Source: Fusarium oxysporum f. sp. lycopersici 4287
Lineage: Eukaryota > Ascomycota > Sordariomycetes > Hypocreales > Nectriaceae
DNA length: 64,000 nucleotides
Assembly (NCBI RefSeq): GCF_000149955.1
Contig: NC_030989.1
Location: forward strand, 3,295,839-3,359,838
Direction: 5' to 3'
The stretch's first letter is position 1; each line of letters opens with the position of its first letter. Under the pieces are notes generated by a model. The model was not told the origin of the DNA and did no database searches. It saw only the letters and a list, made by a program, of their open reading frames with translations. The translations under genes and the position numbers were made by a program. Positions 33,387-44,438 of the stretch are shown here, one piece after another.

Positions 33387-33608
33387 TCACGTCATAAGTC
33401 GCTGTAGGAGCTCGAGCCGCTCAATAAACTTGGTGAGCATCTCGATTCCCCTCTTCGCCGCATGGCGAAGGTGATCAATGGTCACCCACCGGTAAAAATC
33501 ACCGGGGGCATTAGGGAAGATACTCAACCAAAGTATGGCAGCGATGACAGTGCAGCAAACGGCCGGCGGCAGAAGAGGATTCTCGTGCCAGGGTATGGGA
33601 GAAGGAGT
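33387..33608 (-). CDS. Putative 3' exon of a small single-pass membrane protein
   Basis: After an intron-like sequence (GTAGGTG...CTAACATTTCAGTAG, minus strand, from about 33660 to 33609) a frame of 73 codons runs to TGA at 33389-33387. It encodes TPSPIPWHENPLLPPAVCC, a hydrophobic helix (VIAAILWLSIF), NAPGDFYRWVTIDHLRHAAK and an amphipathic tail (MLTKFIERLELLQRLM). It lacks its own start and so is an exon. It is the better-preserved partner of the decayed copy at 29.1 kb. Upstream minus-strand exons probably lie between 33,670 and 34,311. Confidence 0.45.
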   Translation of the reverse strand, partial: TPSPIPWHENPLLPPAVCCTVIAAILWLSIFPNAPGDFYRWVTIDHLRHAAKRGIEMLTKFIERLELLQRLMT

Positions 33609-33667
33609 CTACTGAAATGTTAGAATGCTACTAAACGAGAGATGCAGCAGATAACACCTACAGGCAT
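33470..33667 (-). repeat. Right arm of the long inverted repeat (mate at 29061-29262)
   Basis: Reverse complement of the 29 kb arm, with the intron-like boundary and membrane-helix exon kept. It retains more CpG and CpA than the left arm. Confidence 0.85.
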
Positions 33668-34311
33668 GATTCGGGCGTGTCGCTAAAGATAAATAGGGAC
33701 GCTGGGGAAGAGCCTGGATCCGACAAAGAAGAAGAAAAGAAAAGAAGAGAAGAGATCCAGGCTCACAGAACATCTTGAAATACCCAGCATCGTTCCAAAC
33801 GAGGGCGACTTCCCTTTTAGAGCAACTTCCATTAATATTGCGCAATTGAGACAGCAGGAACACACTATATCAAGTAGATAGGGTAAGAGACACAAGAGAA
33901 TTCGTCCATGGGAAGTGGCTACCAGTTAAAGGAATGGTAGAAGAAAGTGCAATCCAGTAATTGGTACCTGGAAATCCAATAATCACCCATGGACTTGACC
34001 TTGCCGCTTGGTTCATTCATGGTTCGCCTCGCCATAGCCATACAGGTAGAGTAAAACCCAGATATCAGCGGTGCCCTTTCGTAGACTGACCTCACGACTA
34101 GTCGAGGGTGTGGCTTGACTACTAAAATGTGCTTGTCAATTATGAGCAACGTCACTTTCTTCGGGTATTTGCAGCGATCTGGGACCGCCTTCGTCGCAGG
34201 GCCATGTAGGCCCGGAGAGACAGACATGGTCTTCTCTCCACCAACTACCCACACAACAGCCCAAGATATAAAAAGTACGGCGAAATTTTTATGCCTTACA
34301 ATTCCTTGCAC
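33668..34311 (-). CDS. Probable 5' exons of the same unknown membrane-protein gene (unresolved)
   Basis: The minus frame from 34311 is open for 130 codons (ISWAVVWVVGGEKTMSVS, PKKVTLLIIDKHILVVKPH, YERAPLISGFYSTCMAMARR). It meets a donor-like GTACC after DYWIS near 33,965. A second stretch at 33,850-33,760 reads LRNINGSCSKREVALVWNDA. There is no ATG in frame at the 5' end (the first codon is GTG), so the start or an upstream exon is missing from my model. Composition suggests coding, but I recognise no family. Confidence 0.3.
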
Positions 34312-34698
34312 ACATTTCTAGGGCTCTAAGTCTCATGATTTCTCATCCTTTGCTCTTTGAGTTTAAAAAAGAAAAAGACCAGAGCGCAAGAACATAGAGT
34401 AATCTACTGTATATGGCATTTTATAAGTAAGATATAAACAACAAAGAAATAATTTATTCTTCCTTAGCGGCCATTGGTAGTACCTTGAGATAATGTGTAC
34501 GAAGCTATTCCTACTTACCTTACCTAGCAGGTAGATTAGTACTTATCTAGGCCAAAGAACACATGTGTACAAATACACTCGATGTAGCAGTTTGTTGGCA
34601 TCAGATACCTACTTAGCTATAAAGCTATAAATTAAGTTTCACATATATCCAACTTCATAGTCTTACAAACATTTACCCATCATTCAGAGTCTCCATGC
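34312..34698. other. AT-rich spacer
   Basis: 3' side of the Mtf2-like gene; AT-rich with repeated TACCTA/ACTTAC-like words; no gene seen. Confidence 0.5.
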
Positions 34699-35979
34699 TC
34701 AAAGTTCAGCTCGATTTGTGCGATCCTCGGATCGACCATCTCTCTCGTTGTAAAAGTGCTTCTTTGCAATCAGCCCCTTCATGCGTCCCAGGCGACTCAT
34801 AAGACTGGCATCGTAAGGAGGTCCCTGCATCATGGCCATAACAAAGGGTCCCTGAGCACCCCAAGTACAGCTATGCAAGTGATCTGAGATCTGCTCAACC
34901 AACCCCTCGAGATCACCGAGCTGTTCGTTCGGGAACAAACCAACTGGTTTCATCTCGTCAAGAGCGTCAAAGGCGGATGTAGCATCGCCGTAGCGCTTCC
35001 AGTGGATTTCAGCGAGTTTGATGAAAAAGGTGGTTGACACGCCAAGAACGTAGGACGAGAGGCCGAGTTCCTTGACTCGTGGGAGGATGTTGAATGCGAG
35101 GATAGATGATCTGGCAAATGCGTTGTCGAAGAGATCGAGCCCGTATATGAGATACTGAGGGTACAGATGTCCGTGGATATCCATAACAGGCTTCTCCCCT
35201 TCTGCCTTCTCTGCTTTCTCGGCCTTCAATTTTTCAGCTTCCTCCTTCGCAATTTGCTCTTTGGATTTTCGGCCCCTCTTGACCACTGTGTCTTTCTGGA
35301 CAATACCCAGCTTCTCAGGCAAGGAGAATACCTCTTCCTCCATGACATTCCAAAGCTCAATGTCAGTTTCACAAGCCTTCATGAGATCCTGCACTCTCTT
35401 CTTCTCTTTCTCCCTAATCTGCTCATACTTTGCCCACTCACGCATCTGCTTCTTCTCCGCCTGGTCAAGCTCAGCCAAGCTGTAAAGATTAGGGCGCTTC
35501 GGTGCAAGTTCGAATTTGCCCAGAGCGTTCTCGGCAGCTCTTCGAAGAGATGCTGGGTAACGCTTGAGGAAGTCATCGCTGAAATTCGAGTTGTGGGCCT
35601 TTTCTACAAGTGTGTTTCCTCCACGTGCCGCATCTGGTCGTTGTTGGTTTGGTGGTGAACTTGTAGGTTGAGTTTGGCCAGACTGAGAAGGCTTTTTGTT
35701 TTTGGCTAAGCGGCCTTGAGCAATATCGTCGAAAATTCCTTTGAAAATTTCTGTTTCCGTCGGCGTCAAAGTTCCTTGTCGTTCAATCTCAGTTTCGTTT
35801 GCACTTGTTGTCTCCTCGTCGTCAAACTCGAAAGGAATCTCAGAATTATCGGCTTTTCTAAGTCGTGTTGTCGAAGTCGCCACTCCAGCTCTTTGAGTGA
35901 AAATAATGCTCGCAGGGCGTCTACAAGCGAGTTGCAGTGTCCTTGTTTGATACAAGAACGGTAAAAGATTTCGAGACAT
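34699..35979 (-). CDS. Mitochondrial Mtf2-like protein (Mtf2 C-terminal domain)
   Basis: Intronless frame, 426 residues from MSRNLLPFLYQTRTLQ. A second Met seven codons upstream (MNTTKKK, at 36000) lies in an A-rich run and spoils the leader, so I choose 35979. The N-terminus is a basic, hydroxylated mitochondrial presequence (LACRRPASIIFTQRAGVATS). A charged linker leads to a Lys/Glu-rich helix (LKAEKAEKAEGEKP), then a conserved helical domain (HGHLYPQYLIYGLDLFDNAF, SILAFNILPRVKELGLSSYV, LAEIHWKRYGDATSAFDALD). Known for the family: Mtf2/Nam1-type proteins couple mitochondrial transcription with RNA processing or translation. The family call rests on architecture and the C-terminal block as I remember them. 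It is divergent from CMR1, 351 bp apart. Confidence 0.7.
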   Translation of the reverse strand: MSRNLLPFLYQTRTLQLACRRPASIIFTQRAGVATSTTRLRKADNSEIPFEFDDEETTSANETEIERQGTLTPTETEIFKGIFDDIAQGRLAKNKKPSQSGQTQPTSSPPNQQRPDAARGGNTLVEKAHNSNFSDDFLKRYPASLRRAAENALGKFELAPKRPNLYSLAELDQAEKKQMREWAKYEQIREKEKKRVQDLMKACETDIELWNVMEEEVFSLPEKLGIVQKDTVVKRGRKSKEQIAKEEAEKLKAEKAEKAEGEKPVMDIHGHLYPQYLIYGLDLFDNAFARSSILAFNILPRVKELGLSSYVLGVSTTFFIKLAEIHWKRYGDATSAFDALDEMKPVGLFPNEQLGDLEGLVEQISDHLHSCTWGAQGPFVMAMMQGPPYDASLMSRLGRMKGLIAKKHFYNERDGRSEDRTNRAEL

Positions 35980-36330
35980 TTTTTTTTTTGTTGTGTTCAA
36001 GGACTAGCTAAAACCTTCAATTTTCACATGAGATTTTCAGAGGCTGAAAATTGATACTGGTTGAGAGTAGTTAGTGGTCGGCTGAATCTCGGATGCAGAA
36101 CGCGAAGGCACCACCGCGTGACTTCGCGCCAAATTCAATTAATGAGTCGCGCTTTGGTTTGCGCCCTTCACGTCACAATTCACGATCCTCCCACTTTTGC
36201 CGTTTGCGCAAAACAGCACAACCACTCGAATTTTTTGCTCTGGGGAGGCTATTACAAGGCCATACTTGTCACATTTGCTTCACGGACCGTTGTTCAAACT
36301 TACTTTTCGTGCCCCTCATTCACCGTGACC
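35980..36330. promoter_or_regulatory. Divergent promoter between the Mtf2-like gene and CMR1
   Basis: The 351-bp region holds an E2F-like TTCGCGCC (36123-36130) and an ACGTCAC ATF/CREB-like half-site (36170-36176), both nearer CMR1. The sites are seen; their use is inferred. Confidence 0.4.
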
Positions 36331-37919
36331 ATGCCTCCTAAGAAAAGCGTCGACTCGCCCATGAGCGCCTTCGAGCGCAGGCGACAAGAGAATATGGCGT
36401 CAAACCAGAAGATTTTAGCCGATGTCGCCGTAGTCGCTAAGAAAGTTATGCCGACACCCCCAAAGAAGTCAACGCCAACCCGATCGAAGACCCGGACACC
36501 TGCGAAACGGGAGCCTGCGATGCCGACTCGGCAGTCCTCACGACTCGCTGGTCTCGATGCAGACAACGATACACTAAAGCGAAAACTGGCTGTCGAAGCC
36601 GAACATGTCGCAGCGGAGGCGAAAGCTAAAAGGTTGAGAGTAAATGGAGACTTGAAACTCGGCGATATCGCCGTTGAGGGCAAGAAGTATCTCGCTGGTG
36701 TGGACGGGTTTAAGGGCCTCGTCCGTGGTGCGCAGCCCGGAGTCCGAACGTTCACGGAGGAAGATATCAAGGAAACCACCGACAAGGATTTGAAGGAGCT
36801 GCGAAAGCGTATGGGTGGTTTGAAGTTATACGAGCACTGGGCTCCCAATGGTAAGTAGTGTCTCGCACAAGCGAGAAGCATGTCACTAACTACTGGAACA
36901 CAGACATCAAGATCACACCCCAACGTGTTTATGCTCTCGGCCTTCACCCCACCGAGTCGAAACCGCTTATCTTTGCTGGTGATAAAGAAGGTAACATGGG
37001 CATATTTGACGCTTCGCAGTCTGCTCCTGAAGTCAGCGATGAAGACGAAGATACATCTGTGCCTGATCCTTCCATATCTGCGTTCAAGATACACAGTCGT
37101 ACGATTACTTCATTCGTTTTCTCTCAGCAAGATAACAACTCTGTTTACACGTCTTCATACGACTCGTCAATCCGGCGACTGGACTTGAACAAAGGAGAGT
37201 CCTACCAGGTATGGGCGCCATCAGATCACAATGAGGATCTGCCCATTTCAGCTCTTGACATGGCGGAGTCGAACCCCCATATGTTGTACTTTTCTACACT
37301 CGAAGGCGGTGTCGGCCAGTACGACACTCGAACCTCCGATGACGCCGAAATTTGGACACTTTCGGACCAGAAGATTGGTGGATTCTCTTTGCATCCGCTC
37401 CAACCTCACTTGCTCGCGACTGCATCGTTAGACCGCACACTTAAAATTTGGGATCTTCGCAAGATCACTGGCAAAGGGGATCTCAGACATCCTGCCCTCC
37501 TTGGAGAACATGGATCGAGGCTGTCTGTATCGCACGCATCTTGGAGTCCTGGTGGCCATATTGCGACTAGCTCATATGACGATACTATTAAGATTTACAA
37601 CTTCCCTGACGCTTCATCTTGGAAACCTGGCCAGGACATAAGCATTGAACCTACCCATCAAGTACGCCACAACAATCAGACTGGTCGTTGGGTGACTATT
37701 CTGAAGCCCCAATGGCAGAAGCGGCCTCACGATGGAATTCAGAAGTTTGTCATTGGCAACATGAATCGTTTTGTGGATGTTTTTGCTTCAGATGGTAGCC
37801 AACTGGCTCAGCTTGATGGAGATGGTATCACTGCAGTACCAGCCGTTGCACACTTCCACCCATCTCGCGATTGGGTCGCTGGTGCGACGTCCAGTGGTAA
37901 GCTTTGTTTCTGGCAGTGA
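36331..37919 (+). CDS. CMR1: DNA damage-binding WD40 protein CMR1
   Basis: Exon 1 (36331-36850) and exon 2 (36904-37919) are separated by a 53-bp GTAAGT...CAG intron, giving 511 residues, close to the roughly 520 of yeast Cmr1. The N-terminus is basic and disordered (MPPKKSVDSPMSAFERRRQE, KKSTPTRSKTRTPAKRE). A conserved linker follows (LKLYEHWAPNDIKITPQRVY), then WD repeats (IFAGDKEGNMGIFDA, SVYTSSYDSSIRRLD, LATASLDRTLKIWDLRK, HIATSSYDDTIKIYNF, DWVAGATSSGKLCFW). Known role: a nuclear protein binding damaged DNA and associating with quality-control foci. All repeats seem intact. Confidence 0.92.
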
Positions 37920-39088
37920 GCCTCGGATTACCGGTTTCAAAAAGGGGTGCATGGAATCATCAGCATTTAAGCGGGAGTTTTGGTTTGCTATATCTCGCGA
38001 ATAATGGATCAGGTTGTCGGCAATGGCGGAACGGAATACGCGTTTGTTGGAGTAGTGTAAATTACGAATGTCCGAGTACGAGAGTCGAGGACTATCAGAC
38101 CCTTGATTTAAACAATTGCTTTTATGTACATAGAGGCTGAGTCGATCACGTTTTAGCGTTTGTGTGGACTCTGCTGCTCCTAGCCACTCAAGATTTCGCT
38201 CCAAAGTGAATGACAAGCCATGGCGTTCCTCTGACTCAGGCACCGAAACTTATCGCATGGACGTTCATTATGACGTGGATTCACAAACAGCTGATCTCTC
38301 TCTTCCCTGAGTGAGGGCCTTTATGGTCAGCATGGCAAGGGCACTATTCACATCATCTGTGCTTGTTTTCCCACTTGACCAATGCTTGCATGTGATCGAT
38401 TCACGGTGTTGAAGGATGAGCCGCCCGATTGGCGTCATTCCTTATCGATAACGGTGCCAGCCAATCATGAACAATTCAGGAATCACAAGAGTGGATAGAA
38501 CACAACGGTTCCATTGTTTCCCCAGGGTATTTCCACCGCTGAGAAGGTCAGGTCCACTAGCCGTCCCCTAAAACCCCACTGGAGATTCAGGCAGATTGAC
38601 CTAACAGCCTAGGCAGCGTCAGCCCCAGGGTCAGGTTCCTTCTTGATCAGGAATGCCGTGATCCTTATCTTGATCCATGCTTCGGTCGTTTCCTTGCGAT
38701 CCGAATGTTTGTTTCCTCCAACTTCTCTTTATGTTTGTTTTTGTTCTCCCCAACAATAACATTCGTACCGTAGCGTAACACTCACACAAGCGAATCTTCA
38801 CGAACCCCGATACGCGCAGTGGATGGCATCAACTTCGAGTCGTATTGTTTCCCCACGATAGCATAGCGTTGGATGTTTGCGGCGCAAACCGGGTCCATAT
38901 CCACGACTGCATGACCACTCGCATCCCGTCCTCGGACCGTGCCTAGAATTTAACGCTCGATCTAATTAGACTTTGCACAAGAAATATTGAGGCGACACGT
39001 TCGTGGACCATCCCATCCTTCCGATCGCAATAGTACCACGACTGTGAGCGCTCGTTGACCTTTGCCCCGCTCGACTTGACCGGCCATC
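37920..39088. other. Intergenic region upstream of ATG26
   Basis: 3' region of CMR1 and a long promoter/leader for ATG26. Nothing coding is supported. The last 300 bp are pyrimidine-rich with short out-of-frame ATGs. Confidence 0.5.
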
Positions 39089-42000
39089 ATGGCTTCTCAA
39101 GCTGATGATGCTCCGGCCCAAGCCAGCATTGGCGCGGGGGACATCAAGGAGCATGTCCACGAGGAACTCCATCGAAGGAAGCGACAAAACTCCACCGCGA
39201 CCGTGTTTCCCGAGCCTCTACGAGAAAGCGATGCCGAAGACGAAGAAGAGGATGACACTACACAAGGGCCACCGATGTTCATGAACATGAACCAGAGCAT
39301 ATTCGGTCTTATTGCGACTGCTAGCTCTCGTGTCGACTTTAATGATCGATTCGATGGAATGAGTAGTGACGAAGAGGGTGAAGGATCATCATCACAACAT
39401 AGCCGTGACCATATTGCACAAACATCGATCCTACAACCAGGAGGCAACGGAAAGGACAAAGGACACAGAAGGAAAAGGCTTTCGGAGCATAAGTTGTTGC
39501 GATCGCTACCTGCGTTGCCAAAACTTCGTTCCCGGCATAAATCCCAACCATCTCGACTATCTGCTCCGGTTGAGACTGCTGATGAATCTGACGTGGAAGA
39601 CAACGGCACTTTGTCGCCTGCGCCAGCTCTTACCCTGACACGCCAAGATACGCAAGGTGTCATGAGTAGGATGTTGGAGGCCAAGGCGGACTTGTCTAGC
39701 AGACCCAGCTTCGATCTGGACCGGTTATCATCTGATGTTAGTCGATCTAGTGATGGCGAGGTAGTCTCGGCTCTGGCAAAGAAGCTCAAGGAGATTTTCG
39801 AGTTTGATACATACGAGCAAGTCATTGAGGGTTTGTCAAAGCTTGATCTTGATCTTTTGTCTAAGTATGCTAATCGGCCATAGAATACCCCTGCTGGCTG
39901 CTACAAAGTGTCCTTCTTCAAGGATACATGTACATCACTTCCAAGCATATCTGCTTTTACGCATACCTCCCCAAGAAGGCGGCATGTGATAGACTCCCCG
40001 ACTGCGAGATAGTTACTAACATAAGCTCAGAACGAGGCCGTCAAGTCAGGGTATCTATCGAAGAGCGGCAAACGCAACCCAAGCTACACAAGGTTTTGGT
40101 TCCGGCTAAAGGGCGATGTTCTGGCATATTACAAGACTGCGACAGACGTTTACTTTCCCCACGGACAGATTGATCTGCGATATGGCATCTCGGCAAACAT
40201 TGTGGACAAGGATAAGGAAGGTCTACATTTCACAGTTGAGACACATCATCGAACGTACAAGTTCAAGGCCGACAGTGCTCCAAGTGCGAAAGAATGGGTC
40301 AAGAGCCTGCAGAGAGTCATCTTTCGAAGTCACAACGATGGCGACAGCGTCAAGATCTCATTACCGATTAAAAATGTGATCGATATTGAAGATACTCAGA
40401 TGATTGCATTCGCCGATACTTGCAAGGTTAGAGTCATTGACAATGACGAGACATATGCTATTGACGAGGTAAGTGCCCAAAAGTCTTGGAAAGCTCTCCA
40501 CTAACAGCCACAGTATTTCTTCTCTTTCTTCAGCTTTGGGAAGGACGCCATCAATGTGCTTAAGATCCTCATTGAGGCTTCTGCAGAAAGCCGGTCAGCG
40601 GAGAAAGCTGTGTCTAGCCGTGAAGAGAACGAGAGCTCTCAATCTCCATCCGGCCGGACATCGATGGCAGCAAGCCGTCATCTTCCCCAAATTGACAGAC
40701 TACATACAGGAAAACTTCCCGATGCCGTGAAGGCCACACTGGCCCCCATGTCGCCATTATCGCCTCATTCACCAAGCCAACTGAGCCCTCGAGCAAGTAT
40801 GGACGCTCCACGATCAAGCTTTGACGGCTTCAGGAGATTTGGACGCAAGAGTATGGATGTACCAAGTTCCATCGGAGATTTCAGCCCTCGCAGGAGCTTC
40901 AGCGGCACCAGACGATCAACGAGTCGTCATCAACACGGCAGCACGACTCCCAAACAGCAACAGGCTCAGGACTCGGGAGATTCGTTTATTCATTCATCGA
41001 TCGACAACCCAAGTATCTCCACGCTATCACCGTCTTCGTTTGAGGATCCATCCGCGAGCCAGATTCTTCAAGGAAGCGAGGTCTTTCACAGCCCGACCAT
41101 GCGACGCTCTGCTTCGGCGTCTAGAAAGCGCGATCAGTCTGGGAAGAAAACACCTCGGAACTCTACTTCCAATCGAGAGCGCCCTCGCCACATTCAACAT
41201 GCAGCAACGACAGGTGCTATGCAGGAAATGGGTGGTGAAACGAGTGATTCTCAGCGTCCAGTAACACCAACACTCAACAGTATCACTAAGATTGGAGCAT
41301 ATCCCTTACAACGAGCTAACGCCTTTGCGGAGTATCTAAGTCGTACAAGCCAGCGTATGGGTTCTATGTTTGCGACCGAGTCACTGGGTTATGTGGAAAA
41401 GGTGCATGGCATGTGGAAAGGAGAACATCGGCATTACGATGAACCTCAAGAGCTCAAGACCGATGATGATGCCGATGATATCGACTCTGACGCGGAAGAC
41501 AAGACACAGACCGCCATGGATCGATTCCGAGCGCATTTCACCTTGCCCGAGTCAGAGAAGCTTGTTGCAACGTACTTTGGAGCCATCTTCAAGGTCTTGC
41601 CTCTTTATGGAAAGTTCTATATCAGTGATCGATCATTCTGCTTCCGAAGCTTGTACCCCGGCACAAGGACAAAGCTCATCCTACCTTTGAAGGATATCGA
41701 GAATGTCCACAAGGAAAAGGGTTTCCGGTTCGGTTACTACGGCCTTACGGTCGTCATTCGCGGTCACGAGGAGCTGTTCTTTGAGTTTAGACGACCAGGG
41801 CTCCGAGATGATTGCGCAGTGACGCTGCATCAACTCATGGAGACTAACCGTTTTCTTGAGAAGTCTGGTTTCCTTGACCAAGAGGAGCAAGACGATGAAG
41901 AAGCTGCTGCTGCAATTGCGGAGCGCGACGCCCTGAAGGCTGCGCGACAGGACGAGTTTGTCAATCACGAGCTGGAGTTACCACGCGAGACCTCTGGAGT

Positions 42001-43593
42001 TTCGAACGCTCCAACAATATTGTTTGACAACCCCAATTCGTCTGGTCTTGCGTTCAAGCCGCAAAAGTCGATGAAGATCACATGTCTCACCATCGGATCT
42101 CGAGGTGATGTGCAACCATACATTGCCTTGTGCAAGGGTCTTCTTGCAGAAGGCCACAAGCCTCGGATTGCCACACATGCGGAGTTCCAAGGATGGATTG
42201 AGTCACACGGCATCGAGTTCGCCCGAGTTGAAGGCGACCCTGGTGAGCTGATGCGTCTTTGTATCGAGAATGGAACATTCACTTGGGCTTTCCTTCGGGA
42301 GGCAAACTCGACCTTCCGAGGATGGCTTGACGAACTTCTTGACTCTGCCTACACAGCATGTGAGGGTTCTGAACTTCTGATTGAGTCTCCTTCTGCCATG
42401 GCTGGCATTCACATCGCGGAGAAGCTTGGTATTCCCTATTTCCGAGCGTTCACTATGCCTTGGACTAGGACACGAGCATATCCTCACGCTTTTATTATGC
42501 CTGAGCACAAGATGGGAGGTGCATATAACTATATGACATATGTCATGTTTGACAACATCTTTTGGAAGGCTACGGCTTTCCAGGTGAATCGATGGAGAAG
42601 AAAGACGCTTGGCTTGCCCAGCACCAACCTTGAGAAGATGCAGCCTAATAAGGTGCCCTTCCTGTACAACTTCAGTCCTAGCGTGGTTGCACCTCCTCTG
42701 GACTTTTCGGATTGGATTAGAGTAACTGGCTACTGGTTCCTCAATGAGGGAGGTGACTGGGAGCCGCCTCAGGAGCTGCAGGACTTTATCGCCAAAGCCA
42801 GGGCGGATGGAAAGAAGTTGGTCTACGTCGGTTTTGGCTCTATCATCGTCAAGGACCCTGCCAAGATGACACAAGAGGTCATCGACGCTGTTCTCAAGGC
42901 AGATGTTCGGTGCATTCTGTCGAAGGGCTGGTCAGACCGTATCTCACCGAAAGACGACCCGTCCAAGCCTCGCCCCGAAGAGCCAGAGATGCCTCCAGAG
43001 ATCCATGTGATCAAGTCCGCACCACACGATTGGCTCTTCAGTCAGATTGATGCTGCTGCGCATCACGGTGGTTCTGGAACAACAGGCGCCAGTCTGCGTG
43101 CCGGTATTCCTACCATCATCCGTCCATTCTTTGGCGACCAGTTCTTCTTTGCTACGCGAGTTGAGGATCTTGGTGTTGGAGTCTGGGTGAAGAAATGGGG
43201 TACCAACAGCTTCGGTCGAGCCCTCTGGGAAGTGACGCGTAACGAGCGCATGATTGTAAAGGCTCGTGTCCTTGGCGAGCAGATCCGCAGTGTAAGTCCC
43301 CCTCGACTCTCAGTTCCACAAGTCACTAACATCCACAGGAATCGGGTGTCGATAGCGCCATCCAGTGCATCTACCGCGATCTCGAATACGCCAAGAGTCT
43401 CATCAAGCGCAACGCCGGTAAGGCCGCACAACACGACGCAAATGAAGACGACGACACAGAAGAGAGCTGGACATTTGTCGGAAGAGACGAGCCAGATCCC
43501 GACGCCGTGACGAAGAAGCTGAGTGAGGGTTTAGTAAACACTGAGAAGCCGCTGTCTTTGGGAAGTCAGGCGCCTTCAACTGCTGCGGCATGA
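39089..43593 (+). CDS. ATG26: UDP-glucose:sterol 3-beta-glucosyltransferase ATG26
   Basis: Five exons, 39089-39830, 39884-39981, 40031-40468, 40514-43291 and 43339-43593, total 4311 nt (1436 residues). Order of parts: a disordered acidic N-terminus; a first GRAM domain ([19 protein letters not shown]); a PH domain ([20 protein letters not shown]); a second GRAM domain ([20 protein letters not shown]); and a GT1-type glycosyltransferase ([20 protein letters not shown]) with donor-site block [20 protein letters not shown] and [20 protein letters not shown]. The C-terminus is disordered and acidic. Intron 2 (39982-40030) has GC-AG ends. Known: makes sterol glucosides; needed for pexophagy in Pichia and for infection by Colletotrichum orbiculare. 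All domains are intact. Confidence 0.94.
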
Positions 43594-44438
43594 TGTACTT
43601 GTCGCTACGAACTGTTATGTGTGGGGGTTTTCTTTGGTAATTATATCTGGTTGCGTGCTTGTTCTCCTGCGTTTGGGTGATGGCTTAATTCTGGTCTTTT
43701 GGATGACTTGGAGTCTGGATGGATGGCTTGTCGATAGACGTATGATCTAGATGTCATAGACTACGTATGAAGATAACACTACTTCGTCTTGGAAACTGAC
43801 AAGCGAGGTTTGATGCTCTGACTTCGATGATGAGACTGGCAATTGGTACCTACATAATAACTTATTACAATGCAGTTCGATGCCTTGATAGCGAGCCTCA
43901 TCACCCACATGGAGCTTTCGCTGAGTTTATCCCACCATTTATCCACTATTTACTCATGCGCTCGTACCTTTTTTTATTGAGTCAAGTACATCATGTGGGT
44001 TGTTTGGTCTTGATTGTAAGGAAAGTTAAAAGCTGTGTGACTTTGGCGAATAACTCAGAAGCCACTGTGAACTCTCGGAACTCTTCATTGACAAGTTGTC
44101 ACGTCACTACAGCTTAATCAGGATCATGAATCTCATAAATCGCCATAATAGATTTATGAATGGTTCACGGTAGAAAGAGATAATGAGAAAGCTACATCAC
44201 ACAACAGCTTATGGAGCATCTTGTGCACGACTGCAAGCATACACTCAATTTTCACTCTTACTCTGATGGACTATTGCCAAAGTTACTTTTCGTGTTCACA
44301 AAGTTACTTGTACTGTGAGCAGTGTATAAATCCTCATCTCTCCCAAAGTTCCTCTACTTTTACTCCTACTTCTCGTTCACTTTAACCTCTATTAACCACA
44401 TCCTCTCAACACGAACTTTCCCGCACATATAAAACAAA
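43594..44438. other. Intergenic spacer
   Basis: 3' region of ATG26 and promoter of the F-box-like pseudogene; no gene or repeat seen. Confidence 0.5.

Noticed and set aside
29548..34311. Transposon
   Set aside because: No transposase, integrase, reverse transcriptase, terminal repeats or target-site duplications could be seen; duplication and decay of a local gene explains the repeats as well.
35167..35658. Plus-strand frames over the Mtf2-like gene (and similar antisense frames over condensin, ATG26, CMR1)
   Set aside because: Shadows of well-supported genes on the other strand.
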